Shown piece by piece: positions 11,150 through 22,147 of a DNA stretch of 64,000 nucleotides. The stretch comes from Archivesica marissinica (taxonomy: Eukaryota > Mollusca > Bivalvia > Venerida > Vesicomyidae). Made by a program: the position numbers and the translations under genes. Within the stretch, counting starts at the first letter, position 1, and each line of letters starts with the position of its first letter. The stretch is from positions 51,014,430 to 51,078,429 of the forward strand of contig CM026401.1 of NCBI GenBank assembly GCA_014843695.1. Reading direction: 5' to 3'. The notes beneath the pieces are model-generated. The model was not told the origin of the DNA. It ran no database searches and was given only the letters and a program-made list of their open reading frames with translations.

Positions 11150-14100
11150 TCATTGAACTCTACTGAGAAAGTCTGCTAGAACATTTTGAGTCCCTTTGAT
11201 ATGTTTAATGGTCAGATTAAATTCTGAGAGACACAGTGCCCATCTTAAGAGGCGTTGATTGGACGTTTTCGACCTACTTAACCATACAAGGGGATTATGA
11301 TCTGAATTAATTATTGTTTTGCTTGTGCTTACATATATGCGAAAATGTTCGATACCGGCCACTATAGCTAATAATTCCTTCTCTATTGTAGAGTAGTTTT
11401 TCTCTCGTGGAATAAGTTTTCGGGAATAAAATGCTACTGGGTGTGGTACTTGGTCAACGGTCTGAGTCAGTACAGCCGAAATTCCCAAATCGGAAGCATC
11501 AGTATAGAGTTCGAACTCTTGGTTAAAGTCAGGGGCCTTCAGTATGGGTTTATTGGTTAAAGCTTTCTTTAAGGATTCGAAAGCAAGTTGATGTTTATCG
11601 CTCCACTGAGTTATGATGTTCCCTGATCGCTTGCCCTTTAATAAGTCAGTCAGGGGAGCGGCGATCTCAGCGAACTGGGGAATGAATTTCCTGTAAAATC
11701 CTACTGATCCCAGATATCCTCGTAATTGTTTCTTGGTCTGTGGGGGAGAGATATTACTAATACACTCAACCTTGCTGGAAATTGGTTTGATTTTTCCCGA
11801 CCCTAATTCATGTCCCAAGTACTTGACTGTTCCAGACCCAATTTTACACTTCTTCGGATTCAAAGTAACACCACTATCCTCTAGTCTATGAAATGTCCAA
11901 TCCAAGTGATTTATGTGCTGTGACCATAAATTGGATCGAACAGCAATATCATCCAGATATGCGTCGGCAAATCTATCACGGATGGGTTCTGTCGGGGATT
12001 GAGCGATTATCTCGTTTATGGCCCTCTGGAAGGTAACTCCACCGTTTTTTAAACCAAATGGGAGAGTTAATGGTTCAAACAAGCCCCAGGGGGTTATGAA
12101 CGCTGCAATTTCACTAGCTCGAGGGGTTAGCGGAATCTGCCAGTAACCTTTATTAAGATCTAAAATTGATATCAGACTCGAACCTGCGACCTGATCAATG
12201 AGATCGTCTAATCTCGGGATGGGGAAGGCTTCTCCTCGAGTCAGGTCATTAATTTTCCGATAATCAATACATGGTCGCCATTCTGAGTCTGATTTGCGTA
12301 CCAATATTATGGGAGAGGCCCACTGGCTTCTGCTAGGGCGGATAATTCCTAACTCCAACATTTGATCTAGCTCAGTTTTTAATATTTGTTTCTTTTCTGG
12401 AGACATGCGGTAGTAAGGCTGGACTACGGGTGAAGCACCTTGCACATCAATATCATGGGTAACATCGTGGAAACGTCCCAGTTGTCCAGAGAATAAACGG
12501 GGGTAACGGTCAAATAACTGACTAATATCGTCCCTGTGGTCTGGGTTTAAATGACTGATATCCGGCCAGGTTTTCTTAGGTACAGATTCAAGAGGACTGC
12601 AAGGATCGAATTCTTTCTCAATGTCCGTAGGGGCTTGGTAATCTAATAGGGTAGGGTCTTGGGACTCATACACCGGACTACTATCAGCTAGAGCTGCACC
12701 CTCCTCCCTACCTGTCCAGGGCTTCAACTGGTTTACATGCATAACACGGTATTTTACTCTCTTATCAGGCATGTATATAATATAGGTATGCGACGCTACC
12801 TTTTCGTGTACCGGATACGGTCCCTGGAGGGCATTCTTCAGCTTATTACCTTTTAACGGTAATCGTACTAACACTAATTCACCACGCTGGAATACACGCA
12901 TTTTCGCTTTCTTACTTCTGTCATACTTTGTTTTACGACCATCTGCGGCCTGTTGTGCATTCTCGCTGGCGTCACGTAACGCTTCAGCTAATCTATGACA
13001 TAATTCTTGTACATAGTTATTTATGGGGATCCCTTCATCCCGCTCATTTCTAGCCCAGAGATCATAAGTGGAATCTAGATTATCTCTAGGTTCGCGCCCA
13101 TATAGAAGGTAGAAGGGAGAATATCCTGTGCTAGAGTGCTCTGCACTTCTATATGCAAATAATAGCCAGGGTAGCATCTCATCCCAAGACGATAAAGAGT
13201 TCTCCCCAAGGATTCTAAGCATGGTTTTCAATGTACCATTATATTTCTCTATTGATCCGTTGGTTTGAGGCCTGTAACTCGTGCTAGTTAAGTGACGTAT
13301 ATCGTGCTCGGCTAGGAAGCGTGTGAATGTTTCAGCTATGAAAGCGCTTCCTCGGTCAGTCAACAGGGTCTGGGGTTTTCCATGTCGAGATATTATCTCG
13401 ATCAGGGCTTTTTGTGCATTAACAGCTGTCGCTGCGGCGCATGGGAAAGATTCCGTATATTTAGTGGCATGATCAATAAAATTCAAGATATACTGGTTCC
13501 CATTTATAGTTTTCTTCATGGGTCCAACGAAATCAGCGGATATAAATTTGAATGGTTGGGATATAATGGGCAGGGGTTTCAATGGGGCTACAGTGGCTTT
13601 CTGTCCCTTACCCGCTCTCTGGCACGGCCCACAGCTATGGCAGAATCGTTTAACATCTGCGCGGATTCCCGGCCAAAAGAAGCGGCGCTTAATGCGCTTC
13701 AGGGTCTTACTAGGTCCCTGGTGTCCCGTACTTAAACTGTCATGGGCGAGTCCCGTTATATGATCACGGAATCCCCGTGGAACTACCACCTGATCATATA
13801 TTTTCCAGGGTCGAACTTTGGACGTGTCTTGAGGTTGTTCTCTCCTCATAAGTAGTCGGGGTTCGAGCTGGATGTAATATCCTTGCCGAATAGGTGTTCC
13901 TTCTTGAGCCATTTCCCAGAGGGGTGCTAAGGTCGGGTCATTATTCTGTTCTTGCAATAATTTATCAGGACTCAAATCGTCAATAGAGGGAATATTTTGG
14001 GGTTTAACTGTACTGGCTTTCTCAGAGGGGGAATTGATCTCAATTGTATTCCGAAAAGGTAAGACATTGTGATTTGTATCGGTCGTGTTTTCTGAGTCTG

Positions 14101-15763
14101 GGTTGGACGTGACAATTTCATCAAACGGGATAATTTTCTTATTTGAGCGTGTAACCACGCCACAGGTAATCAAATCAGTGACAGGGGCAGTTTCACAGTC
14201 GTTACCTATTATAAGATCCACCCCCGCGGTGCATCTGTGTTTTAATACAGCCACCTTCAATGTTCCTTGGTATATTGGACAATCGACGCTAATCTTTGCT
14301 ATCGGATAATTACCAGGGATATAATTGACACCGCGGATTGTTACCCGTTCACCTGTGTATTCTAAATGATCAGCGGTCTGATCAGTAGCCGACAATAAAC
14401 TAATTGTCGCACCTGAATCTCTCAAATACGTCACTTGTGCGGTGTTATTATTTATGCGTGCTTGACCTGTATATTTGGCAAGTAATGGATTTACCATCTC
14501 GGTATTTTCACATGAGTTCACTGGCTCATTGGTTATAAAGGCTGAACTATGAGTAGTGTTTGACACTTGGTGTCCGTTTGCTAGGTTTCTAGTACCCCTG
14601 TACCTAGGTGAATTGGGATCTGCCCAACACTCTGTTCGTCCGTGGCCATTACGCCTACAATAACTACAATATTTTTCTATACGGGGAGTTCTATGGGTAG
14701 CTTGGGAATTATCTATCCTAATATTGGGTCGATACATGGGTGATGGGATATATGGCCTTGGGGCTGGAGGTCGGTGTTCTGTATCTCTGGGTTTCACATT
14801 CGGATTTGAATTAATCCGTGTCCTGGGCGCTAATCTGCGATGGAGGTTATATTCATCAGCCAGGGAAATACATTCCTGGAGAGTAGATGCTTTCTTATCC
14901 AGAATGAACAAATTAAGCTCATCACTTAGCTGGGAATCGAATCTATATCTCAAGAGCATCTCGATCCAGTTGACCTCGCTCGGATCATTGTTCTCCGTCC
15001 ATAGATTCATTTGCTCCCTTAATTCCTTAATGAATTCGGAATATGTCTGCTGAGGTTTCTTTACCCAAGAGAAGAAATTCTTTCTATATACAGTGGGTGA
15101 GAGTCTATATTCATCCAAGATGGTGGCCTTGAGGGTATCGTAATTATTAGCGTCTTGGACAGGAAGAGTGGCATATATATTTCTGGCCTTGTCGGACAAC
15201 TTGTCTATAATATGGCCCACCCATGTTTGTTTGGCGACCTGGCTAGCTTCGAACAGTCTCTCACATGTTTCGAAGAATTTATCTGGCCTCATAGTCTGGG
15301 TCCAAATAGGAACAGAAATGTTTGTCTTAGAGGGCCTATTATCTGTATGGAGGGGGTTATTTTGCTGAGATTCCTGATCTCTCTGGATTTCTCTCAGGCG
15401 AATATCCGTCTGCATTTTCTCCCTTTGCATTCTTTCCTCCCTGTCCCTTTCTTTCTCTTCTCTTTCCCCTCTTTGTTTTACTTCTTCCCTCTCTCTTTCT
15501 CTCTCTCTTTCTTCTCTTTCCCTCTCTCTTTCTTCTCTTTGTTTTACTTCTTCCCTCTCTCTTTCTCTCTCTCTTTGTTTTACTTCTTCCCTCTCTCTTT
15601 CCCTCTCTCTTTCTTTCTCATAAATCTCACCCTGACGTTCCAGATTTGCCTGATTAAAGAAGGGAAGTCTCATTAATTTGTCCCATATCTCATCACCTGT
15701 TGTCTGCAAGTCGGGGTGAACCGGCCCCTCAGTTTCCTTATTAGCACTCCTAGTTGTAGCCAT
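11150..15763 (-). CDS. gag-pol: Gag-pol polyprotein with integrase before RT
   Basis: One uninterrupted frame of 1537 codons; the ATG is the first in frame and lies 429 bases after the primer-binding site. Residues 45-120 are a Glu/Arg-rich charged stretch with repeated EEVKQR. Residues 150-320 look like a capsid-type Gag region. A zinc knuckle of form CX2CX4HX4C is at 366-379. Protease has DSGA at 449-452. Integrase follows: zinc site H674, H681, C711, C714; core D744, D803, E839, giving exact D-X35-E; GPY motif at 981-983. Reverse transcriptase is downstream: D1202 in LDLNKGYWQ, YLDD at 1269-1272. RNase H has D1422, E1463, D1488 and D1531 near the C terminus. All catalytic residues I looked for are present, so the protein may be functional. 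Gag and pol are fused in one frame with no stop or shift between them. The usual LPFGLKNAPATFQ-type motif reads NGGVTFQ here. Confidence 0.95.
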   Translation of the reverse strand: MATTRSANKETEGPVHPDLQTTGDEIWDKLMRLPFFNQANLERQGEIYEKEREREREREEVKQREREREREEVKQREEREREREEREREREREEVKQRGEREEKERDREERMQREKMQTDIRLREIQRDQESQQNNPLHTDNRPSKTNISVPIWTQTMRPDKFFETCERLFEASQVAKQTWVGHIIDKLSDKARNIYATLPVQDANNYDTLKATILDEYRLSPTVYRKNFFSWVKKPQQTYSEFIKELREQMNLWTENNDPSEVNWIEMLLRYRFDSQLSDELNLFILDKKASTLQECISLADEYNLHRRLAPRTRINSNPNVKPRDTEHRPPAPRPYIPSPMYRPNIRIDNSQATHRTPRIEKYCSYCRRNGHGRTECWADPNSPRYRGTRNLANGHQVSNTTHSSAFITNEPVNSCENTEMVNPLLAKYTGQARINNNTAQVTYLRDSGATISLLSATDQTADHLEYTGERVTIRGVNYIPGNYPIAKISVDCPIYQGTLKVAVLKHRCTAGVDLIIGNDCETAPVTDLITCGVVTRSNKKIIPFDEIVTSNPDSENTTDTNHNVLPFRNTIEINSPSEKASTVKPQNIPSIDDLSPDKLLQEQNNDPTLAPLWEMAQEGTPIRQGYYIQLEPRLLMRREQPQDTSKVRPWKIYDQVVVPRGFRDHITGLAHDSLSTGHQGPSKTLKRIKRRFFWPGIRADVKRFCHSCGPCQRAGKGQKATVAPLKPLPIISQPFKFISADFVGPMKKTINGNQYILNFIDHATKYTESFPCAAATAVNAQKALIEIISRHGKPQTLLTDRGSAFIAETFTRFLAEHDIRHLTSTSYRPQTNGSIEKYNGTLKTMLRILGENSLSSWDEMLPWLLFAYRSAEHSSTGYSPFYLLYGREPRDNLDSTYDLWARNERDEGIPINNYVQELCHRLAEALRDASENAQQAADGRKTKYDRSKKAKMRVFQRGELVLVRLPLKGNKLKNALQGPYPVHEKVASHTYIIYMPDKRVKYRVMHVNQLKPWTGREEGAALADSSPVYESQDPTLLDYQAPTDIEKEFDPCSPLESVPKKTWPDISHLNPDHRDDISQLFDRYPRLFSGQLGRFHDVTHDIDVQGASPVVQPYYRMSPEKKQILKTELDQMLELGIIRPSRSQWASPIILVRKSDSEWRPCIDYRKINDLTRGEAFPIPRLDDLIDQVAGSSLISILDLNKGYWQIPLTPRASEIAAFITPWGLFEPLTLPFGLKNGGVTFQRAINEIIAQSPTEPIRDRFADAYLDDIAVRSNLWSQHINHLDWTFHRLEDSGVTLNPKKCKIGSGTVKYLGHELGSGKIKPISSKVECISNISPPQTKKQLRGYLGSVGFYRKFIPQFAEIAAPLTDLLKGKRSGNIITQWSDKHQLAFESLKKALTNKPILKAPDFNQEFELYTDASDLGISAVLTQTVDQVPHPVAFYSRKLIPREKNYSTIEKELLAIVAGIEHFRIYVSTSKTIINSDHNPLVWLSRSKTSNQRLLRWALCLSEFNLTIKHIKGTQNVLADFLSRVQ

Positions 15764-16192
15764 TTTATTTTTTTATTTTCCCAAAATTTTTAATCCCCAG
15801 AATGTATCTCCAAATGTATTATAGAATTGAGTTCAATAAAAGGAAGTAAATCACTAATATAATTTTAATGATAATATTAAGCCTCTATGAAAAGAAAACT
15901 GGTACTTACCGAAGTCTGTCTCGTTCGTTAATCCAATATATAATTTATCACATATTCAAAGTTTGCACATTTCCAATAATTTAATCCATTTCATTAATTT
16001 AATAATTCGTTGACGTCTTTCACTTATTTCCAAATTCTAACACTGTCTCGCATGCACTTCTGTTTTCCCACGTTAATTAATAGTCCCTTGTATTCTTCAT
16101 GTATAAATCCTAGTGTCCTTCACAATATTCCATATATAAATTCTAGTGTCCTTCACAATATGTCACGATATGTCATTTCTTCTTTATTTCCA
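15764..16192 (-). other. Leader of the LTR element
   Basis: Non-coding leader between the primer site and the gag ATG. It holds a short direct duplication: two copies of a CTAGTGTCCTTCACAATAT segment with ATATAAATT (near 16108 and 16143). Confidence 0.6.
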
Positions 16193-16210
16193 ATCCCGGA
16201 CGAGCCCCCA
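16193..16210 (-). promoter_or_regulatory. Primer-binding site, tRNA-Pro type
   Basis: On the element strand, two bases after the LTR end (ACA, AT), the sequence TGGGGGCTCGTCCGGGAT matches over all 18 bases the known primer site complementary to the 3' end of tRNA-Pro, the one used by murine leukaemia-type retroviruses. Confidence 0.9.
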
Positions 16211-16212
16211 AT

Positions 16213-16653
16213 TGTCGCAAACTCTCCTTTTTCTTCTCGTAATAATATGTCTCGGTTGCTACGGCTCTTACCAGGGTCTATCCTATGTAGACTCGCTGGA
16301 GTTGTCTAGGGGGTTTCTTCGTTATTATATGTATTAATGATAACTCAACACAGTATTACATTTCTTCTATATAATATCTTGTTTATATTGGCATCAGAAA
16401 TATCCATATATATATAATCAGTGATCTATATATATATATTCATCGTATCATTAAAAGCTTATTTAACAATCCATTTGTGTGAGCCGAATATGCGCTTACA
16501 CAGTATATTTAACATCCAATCTTTCTAATCCGTCATTACTCAATATCACTATAATCTAATCACTGTTTCTGATTAGATTAACTTTTAATCAACTTCTGGT
16601 ATGGTTCGCCGAAACTCTATGTTTCTTCTGTGGCTGAACAATTTAATTATTCG
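16213..16653 (-). repeat. 5' LTR of the Gmr1-like element, cut by the gap
   Basis: Matches the 3' LTR over 441 bases with about five differences: a one-base indel near 16286, two substitutions, and a small change near 16597. The remaining half (about 530 bases expected) is in the N run. Confidence 0.9.
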
Positions 16654-17653
16654 NNNNNNNNNNNNNNNNNNNNNNNNNNNNNNNNNNNNNNNNNNNNNNN
16701 NNNNNNNNNNNNNNNNNNNNNNNNNNNNNNNNNNNNNNNNNNNNNNNNNNNNNNNNNNNNNNNNNNNNNNNNNNNNNNNNNNNNNNNNNNNNNNNNNNNN
16801 NNNNNNNNNNNNNNNNNNNNNNNNNNNNNNNNNNNNNNNNNNNNNNNNNNNNNNNNNNNNNNNNNNNNNNNNNNNNNNNNNNNNNNNNNNNNNNNNNNNN
16901 NNNNNNNNNNNNNNNNNNNNNNNNNNNNNNNNNNNNNNNNNNNNNNNNNNNNNNNNNNNNNNNNNNNNNNNNNNNNNNNNNNNNNNNNNNNNNNNNNNNN
17001 NNNNNNNNNNNNNNNNNNNNNNNNNNNNNNNNNNNNNNNNNNNNNNNNNNNNNNNNNNNNNNNNNNNNNNNNNNNNNNNNNNNNNNNNNNNNNNNNNNNN
17101 NNNNNNNNNNNNNNNNNNNNNNNNNNNNNNNNNNNNNNNNNNNNNNNNNNNNNNNNNNNNNNNNNNNNNNNNNNNNNNNNNNNNNNNNNNNNNNNNNNNN
17201 NNNNNNNNNNNNNNNNNNNNNNNNNNNNNNNNNNNNNNNNNNNNNNNNNNNNNNNNNNNNNNNNNNNNNNNNNNNNNNNNNNNNNNNNNNNNNNNNNNNN
17301 NNNNNNNNNNNNNNNNNNNNNNNNNNNNNNNNNNNNNNNNNNNNNNNNNNNNNNNNNNNNNNNNNNNNNNNNNNNNNNNNNNNNNNNNNNNNNNNNNNNN
17401 NNNNNNNNNNNNNNNNNNNNNNNNNNNNNNNNNNNNNNNNNNNNNNNNNNNNNNNNNNNNNNNNNNNNNNNNNNNNNNNNNNNNNNNNNNNNNNNNNNNN
17501 NNNNNNNNNNNNNNNNNNNNNNNNNNNNNNNNNNNNNNNNNNNNNNNNNNNNNNNNNNNNNNNNNNNNNNNNNNNNNNNNNNNNNNNNNNNNNNNNNNNN
17601 NNNNNNNNNNNNNNNNNNNNNNNNNNNNNNNNNNNNNNNNNNNNNNNNNNNNN
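16654..17653. other. Assembly gap, 1000 N
   Basis: Exactly 1000 N between a half LTR and the first 40-bp satellite unit. The round size suggests a placeholder. True length and content are unknown. Confidence 0.99.
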
Positions 17654-20600
17654 GTAGATTGGATGTGTAGCAACCATCCAATACAGCATCAATGTAGATT
17701 GGATGTGTAGCAACCATCCAATACAGCATCAATGTAGATTGGATGTGTAGCAACCATCCAATACAGCATCAATGTAGATTGTATGTGTAGCAACCATCCA
17801 ATACAGCATCAATGTAGATTGGATGTGTAGCAACCATCCAATACAGCATCAATGTAGATTGGATGTGTAGCAACCATCCAATACAGCATCAATGTAGATT
17901 GGATGTGTAGCAACCGTCCAATACAGCATCAATGTAGATTGTATGTGTAGCAACCATCCAATACAGCATCAATGTAGATTGGATGTGTAGCAACCATCCA
18001 ATACAGCATCAATGTAGAGTGGATGTGTAGCAACCATCCAATACAGCATCAATGTAGATTGTATGTGTAGCAACCATCCAATACAGCATCAATGTAGATT
18101 GGATGTGTAGCAACCATCCAATACAGCATCAATGTAGATTGGATGTGTAGCAACCATCCAATACAGCATCAATGTAGATTGGATGTGTAGCAACCATCCA
18201 ATACAGCATCAGTGTAGATTGTATGTGTAGCAACCATCCAATACAGCATCAATGTAGATTGGATGTGTAGCAACCATCCAATACAGCATCAATGTAGATT
18301 GTATGTGTAGCAACCATCCAATACAGCATCAATGTAGATTGTATGTGTAGCAACCATCCAATACAGCATCAATGTAGATTGTATGTGTAGCAACCATCCA
18401 ATACAGCATCAATGTAGATTGTATGTGTAGCAACCATCCAATACAGCATCAGTGTAGATTGTATGTGTAGCAACCATCCAATACAGCATCAATGTAGATT
18501 GTATGTGTAGCAACCATCCAATACAGCATCAATGTAGATTGTATGTGTAGCAACCATCCAATACAGCATCAGTGTAGATTGGATGTGTAGCAACCATCCA
18601 ATACAGCATCAATGTAGATTGGATGTGTAGCAACCATCCAATACAGCATCAGTGTAGATTGTATGTGTAGCAACCATCCAATACAGCATCAGTGTAGATT
18701 GTATGTGTAGCAACCATCCAATACAGCATCAATGTAGATTGGATGTGTAGCAACCATCCAATACAGCATCAATGTAGATTGGATGTGTAGCAACCATCCA
18801 ATACAGCATCAGTGTAGATTGGATGTGTAGCAACCATCCAATACAGCATCAGTGTAGATTGTATGTGTAGCAACCATCCAATACAGCATCAATGTAGATT
18901 GGATGTGTAGCAACCATCCAATACAGCATCAGTGTAGATTGGATGTGTAGCAACCATCCAATACAGCATCAGTGTAGATTGTATGTGTAGCAACCATCCA
19001 ATACAGCATCAATGTAGATTGGATGTGTAGCAACCATCCAATACAGCATCAGTGTAGATTGGATGTGTAGCAACCATACAATACAGCATCAATGTAGATT
19101 GGATGTGTAGCAACCATCCAATACAGCATCAATGTAGATTGGATGTGTAGCAACCATCCAATACAGCATCAATGTAGATTGTATGTGTAGCAACCATCCA
19201 ATACAGCATCAATGTAGATTGGATGTGTAGCAACCATACAATACAGCATCAATGTAGATTGTATGTGTAGCAACCATCCAATACAGCATCAATGTAGAGT
19301 GGATGTGTAGCAACCGTCCAATACAGCATCAATGTAGATTGGATGTGTAGCAACCGTCCAATACAGCATCAATGTAGATTGGATGTGTAGCAACCATCCA
19401 ATACAGCATCAATGTAGATTGGATGTGTAGCAACCGTCCAATACAGCATCAGTGTAGATTGTATGTGTAGCAACCATCCAATACAGCATCAATGTAGATT
19501 GGATGTGTAGCAACCATCCAATACAGCATCAATGTAGAGTGGATGTGTAGCAACCATCCAATACAGCATCAATGTAGATTGTATGTGTAGCAACCATCCA
19601 ATACAGCATCAATGTAGATTGGATGTGTAGCAACCATCCAATACAGCATCAATGTAGATTGGATGTGTAGCAACCATCCAATACAGCATCATTAGATGAT
19701 GTGTAGCAACCATCAATACAGCATCAATGTAGATTGGATGTGTAGCAACCATCCAATACAGCATCAATGTAGATTGTATGTGTAGCAACCATCCAATACA
19801 GCATCAATGTAGATTGGATGTGTAGCAACCATCCAATACAGCATCAATGTAGATTGGATGTGTAGCAACCATCCAATACAGCATCAATGTAGATTGTATG
19901 TGTAGCAACCATCCAATACAGCATCAATGTAGATTGTATGTGTAGCAACCATCCAATACAGCATCAGTGTAGATTGGATGTGTAGCAACCATCCAATACA
20001 GCATCAATGTAGATTGTATGTGTAGCAACCATCCAATACAGCATCAATGTAGATTGTATGTGTAGCAACCATCCAATACAGCATCAATGTAGATTGGATG
20101 TGTAGCAACCATCCAATACAGCATCAATGTAGATTGTATGTGTAGCAACCATCCAATACAGCATCAGTGTAGATTGTATGTGTAGCAACCATCCAATACA
20201 GCATCAATGTAGATTGGATGTGTAGCAACCATCCAATACAGCATCAATGTAGATTGGATGTGTAGCAACCATCCAATACAGCATCAATGTAGATTGGATG
20301 TGTAGCAACCATCCAATACAGCATCAATGTAGATTGGATGTGTAGCAACCATCCAATACAGCATCAATGTAGATTGGATGTGTAGCAACCATCCAATACA
20401 GCATCAATGTAGATTGGATGTGTAGCAACCATCCAATACAGCATCAGTGTAGATTGTATGTGTAGCAACCATCCAATACAGCATCAATGTAGATTGGATG
20501 TGTAGCAACCATCCAATACAGCATCAATGTAGATTGGATGTGTAGCAACCATCCAATACAGCATCAGTGTAGATTGTATGTGTAGCAACCATCCAATACA

Positions 20601-21828
20601 GCATCAATGTAGATTGGATGTGTAGCAACCATCCAATACAGCATCAGTGTAGATTGTATGTGTAGCAACCATCCAATACAGCATCAGTGTAGATTGGATG
20701 TGTAGCAACCATCCAATACAGCATCAGTGTAGATTGTATGTGTAGCAACCATCCAATACAGCATCAATGTAGATTGGATGTGTAGCAACCATCCAATACA
20801 GCATCAGTGTAGATTGTATGTGTAGCAACCATCCAATACAGCATCAATGTAGATTGTATGTGTAGCAACCATCCAATACAGCATCAATGTAGATTGGATG
20901 TGTAGCAACCATCCAATACAGCATCAATGTAGATTGGATGTGTAGCAACCATCCAATACAGCATCAGTGTAGATTGTATGTGTAGCAACCATCCAATACA
21001 GCATCAATGTAGATTGGATGTGTAGCAACCATCCAATACAGCATCAATGTAGATTGTATGTGTAGCAACCATCCAATACAGCATCAATGTAGATTGTATG
21101 TGTAGCAACCATCCAATACAGCATCAATGTAGATTGGATGTGTAGCAACCATCCAATACAGCATCAGTGTAGATTGGATGTGTAGCAACCATCCAATACA
21201 GCATCAATGTAGATTGGATGTGTAGCAACCATCCAATACAGCATCAATGTAGATTGTATGTGTAGCAACCATCCAATACAGCATCAATGTAGATTGTATG
21301 TGTAGCAACCATCCAATACAGCATCAATGTAGATTGTATGTGTAGCAACCATCCAATACAGCATCAATGTAGATTGTATGTGTAGCAACCATCCAATACA
21401 GCATCAATGTAGATTGTATGTGTAGCAACCATCCAATACAGCATCAATGTAGATTGTATGTGTAGCAACCATCCAATACAGCATCAATGTAGATTGTATG
21501 TGTAGCAACCATCCAATACAGCATCAGTGTAGATTGTATGTGTAGCAACCATCCAATACAGCATCAATGTAGATTGTATGTGTAGCAACCATCCAATACA
21601 GCATCAATGTAGATTGTATGTGTAGCAACCATCCAATACAGCATCAATGTAGATTGTATGTGTAGCAACCATCCAATACAGCATCAATGTAGATTGGATG
21701 TGTAGCAACCATCCAATACAGCATCAATGTAGATTGGATGTGTAGCAACCATCCAATACAGCATCAATGTAGATTGGATGTGTAGCAACCATCCAATACA
21801 GCATCAATGTAGATTGTATGTGTAGCAA
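17654..21828. repeat. 40-bp satellite, about 104 copies
   Basis: The unit reads GTAGATTGGATGTGTAGCAA then CCATCCAATACAGCATCAAT. Each unit contains an 8-bp inverted repeat, ATTGGATG and CATCCAAT, around a 9-base loop. Common variants are GTATG for GGATG and AGTG for AATG. One defective unit of 35 bases at 19690-19725 shifts the register. The array ends abruptly inside a unit at TGTAGCAA. The left end lies in the gap. Confidence 0.97.
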
Positions 21829-22009
21829 TGGTTATTTCCCAAGGACTGTGGTGCATTGGATACCCCCGACTAGTTTAGCTGTGTTAGCCCCCGAACCTGG
21901 GGGCGTTTAAGTAGACCACCCAACAGCTCCTAGCCAGACACTAGGAATTATTAGACTTGTACAGTGTATATACATGTCTAGCTTTGGTTATTTTATCGTG
22001 ACGATAACA
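21829..22009. other. Satellite edge, nothing recognised
   Basis: Unique-looking sequence after the satellite. Nothing coding. Confidence 0.3.
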
Positions 22010-22147
22010 GATTATTCACTTTTTAACTTCTTGCAAAATGACATGATCAGAAACTCAATACGACCCAATTAATAGTCTCGGTGTTAAAAAATATTTATTT
22101 GACTGACCAGGCAAAATATATCGACGCCTGTTCCCAGGCTAGTAGTT
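22010..22147. mobile_element. AGCCTGGG-type MITE, left end degraded
   Basis: Shares TTCACTTTTTAACTTCTTGC, the GATCAGAAACTCAATACG segment and the TTTGACTGACCAGGC segment with copies at 23452-23606 and 57780-57917. The right terminus is CTGGT-like, TTCCCAGGCTA. Confidence 0.65.

Larger units (their letters stand above)
9952..16653 (-). mobile_element. Gmr1-like Ty3/gypsy LTR retrotransposon
   Basis: Element order on the minus strand: partial 5' LTR (right, entering the gap), primer-binding site, leader, one gag-pol frame, purine-rich tract, complete 3' LTR (left). The 441 LTR bases that can be compared differ at about five places, so the insertion is young. Both LTRs share the terminal ACA end (TGTCGC on plus). 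The pol order puts integrase ahead of reverse transcriptase, which is the Ty1/copia order, yet the RT, integrase (GPY motif) and primer site are Ty3/gypsy-like. This combination defines Gmr1-like elements in the literature. No envelope gene is present. The target-site duplication cannot be checked because the far end lies in the gap. Confidence 0.9.

Noticed and set aside
13382..15676. Plus-strand frames inside the retroelement
   Set aside because: Shadows of the minus-strand gag-pol frame; the Phe/Leu/Ser-rich one mirrors the Glu/Arg tract.
11150..16653. Endogenous retrovirus
   Set aside because: The primer site is of retroviral tRNA-Pro type, but there is no envelope frame and the pol order is that of Gmr1-like retrotransposons.
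16585..17753. Frames of 346-369 codons across the N run
   Set aside because: They are made of unknown bases; nothing can be read.
17654..21828. CRISPR-like array
   Set aside because: Units are contiguous with no variable spacers, and the setting is a eukaryotic genome. It is a satellite.
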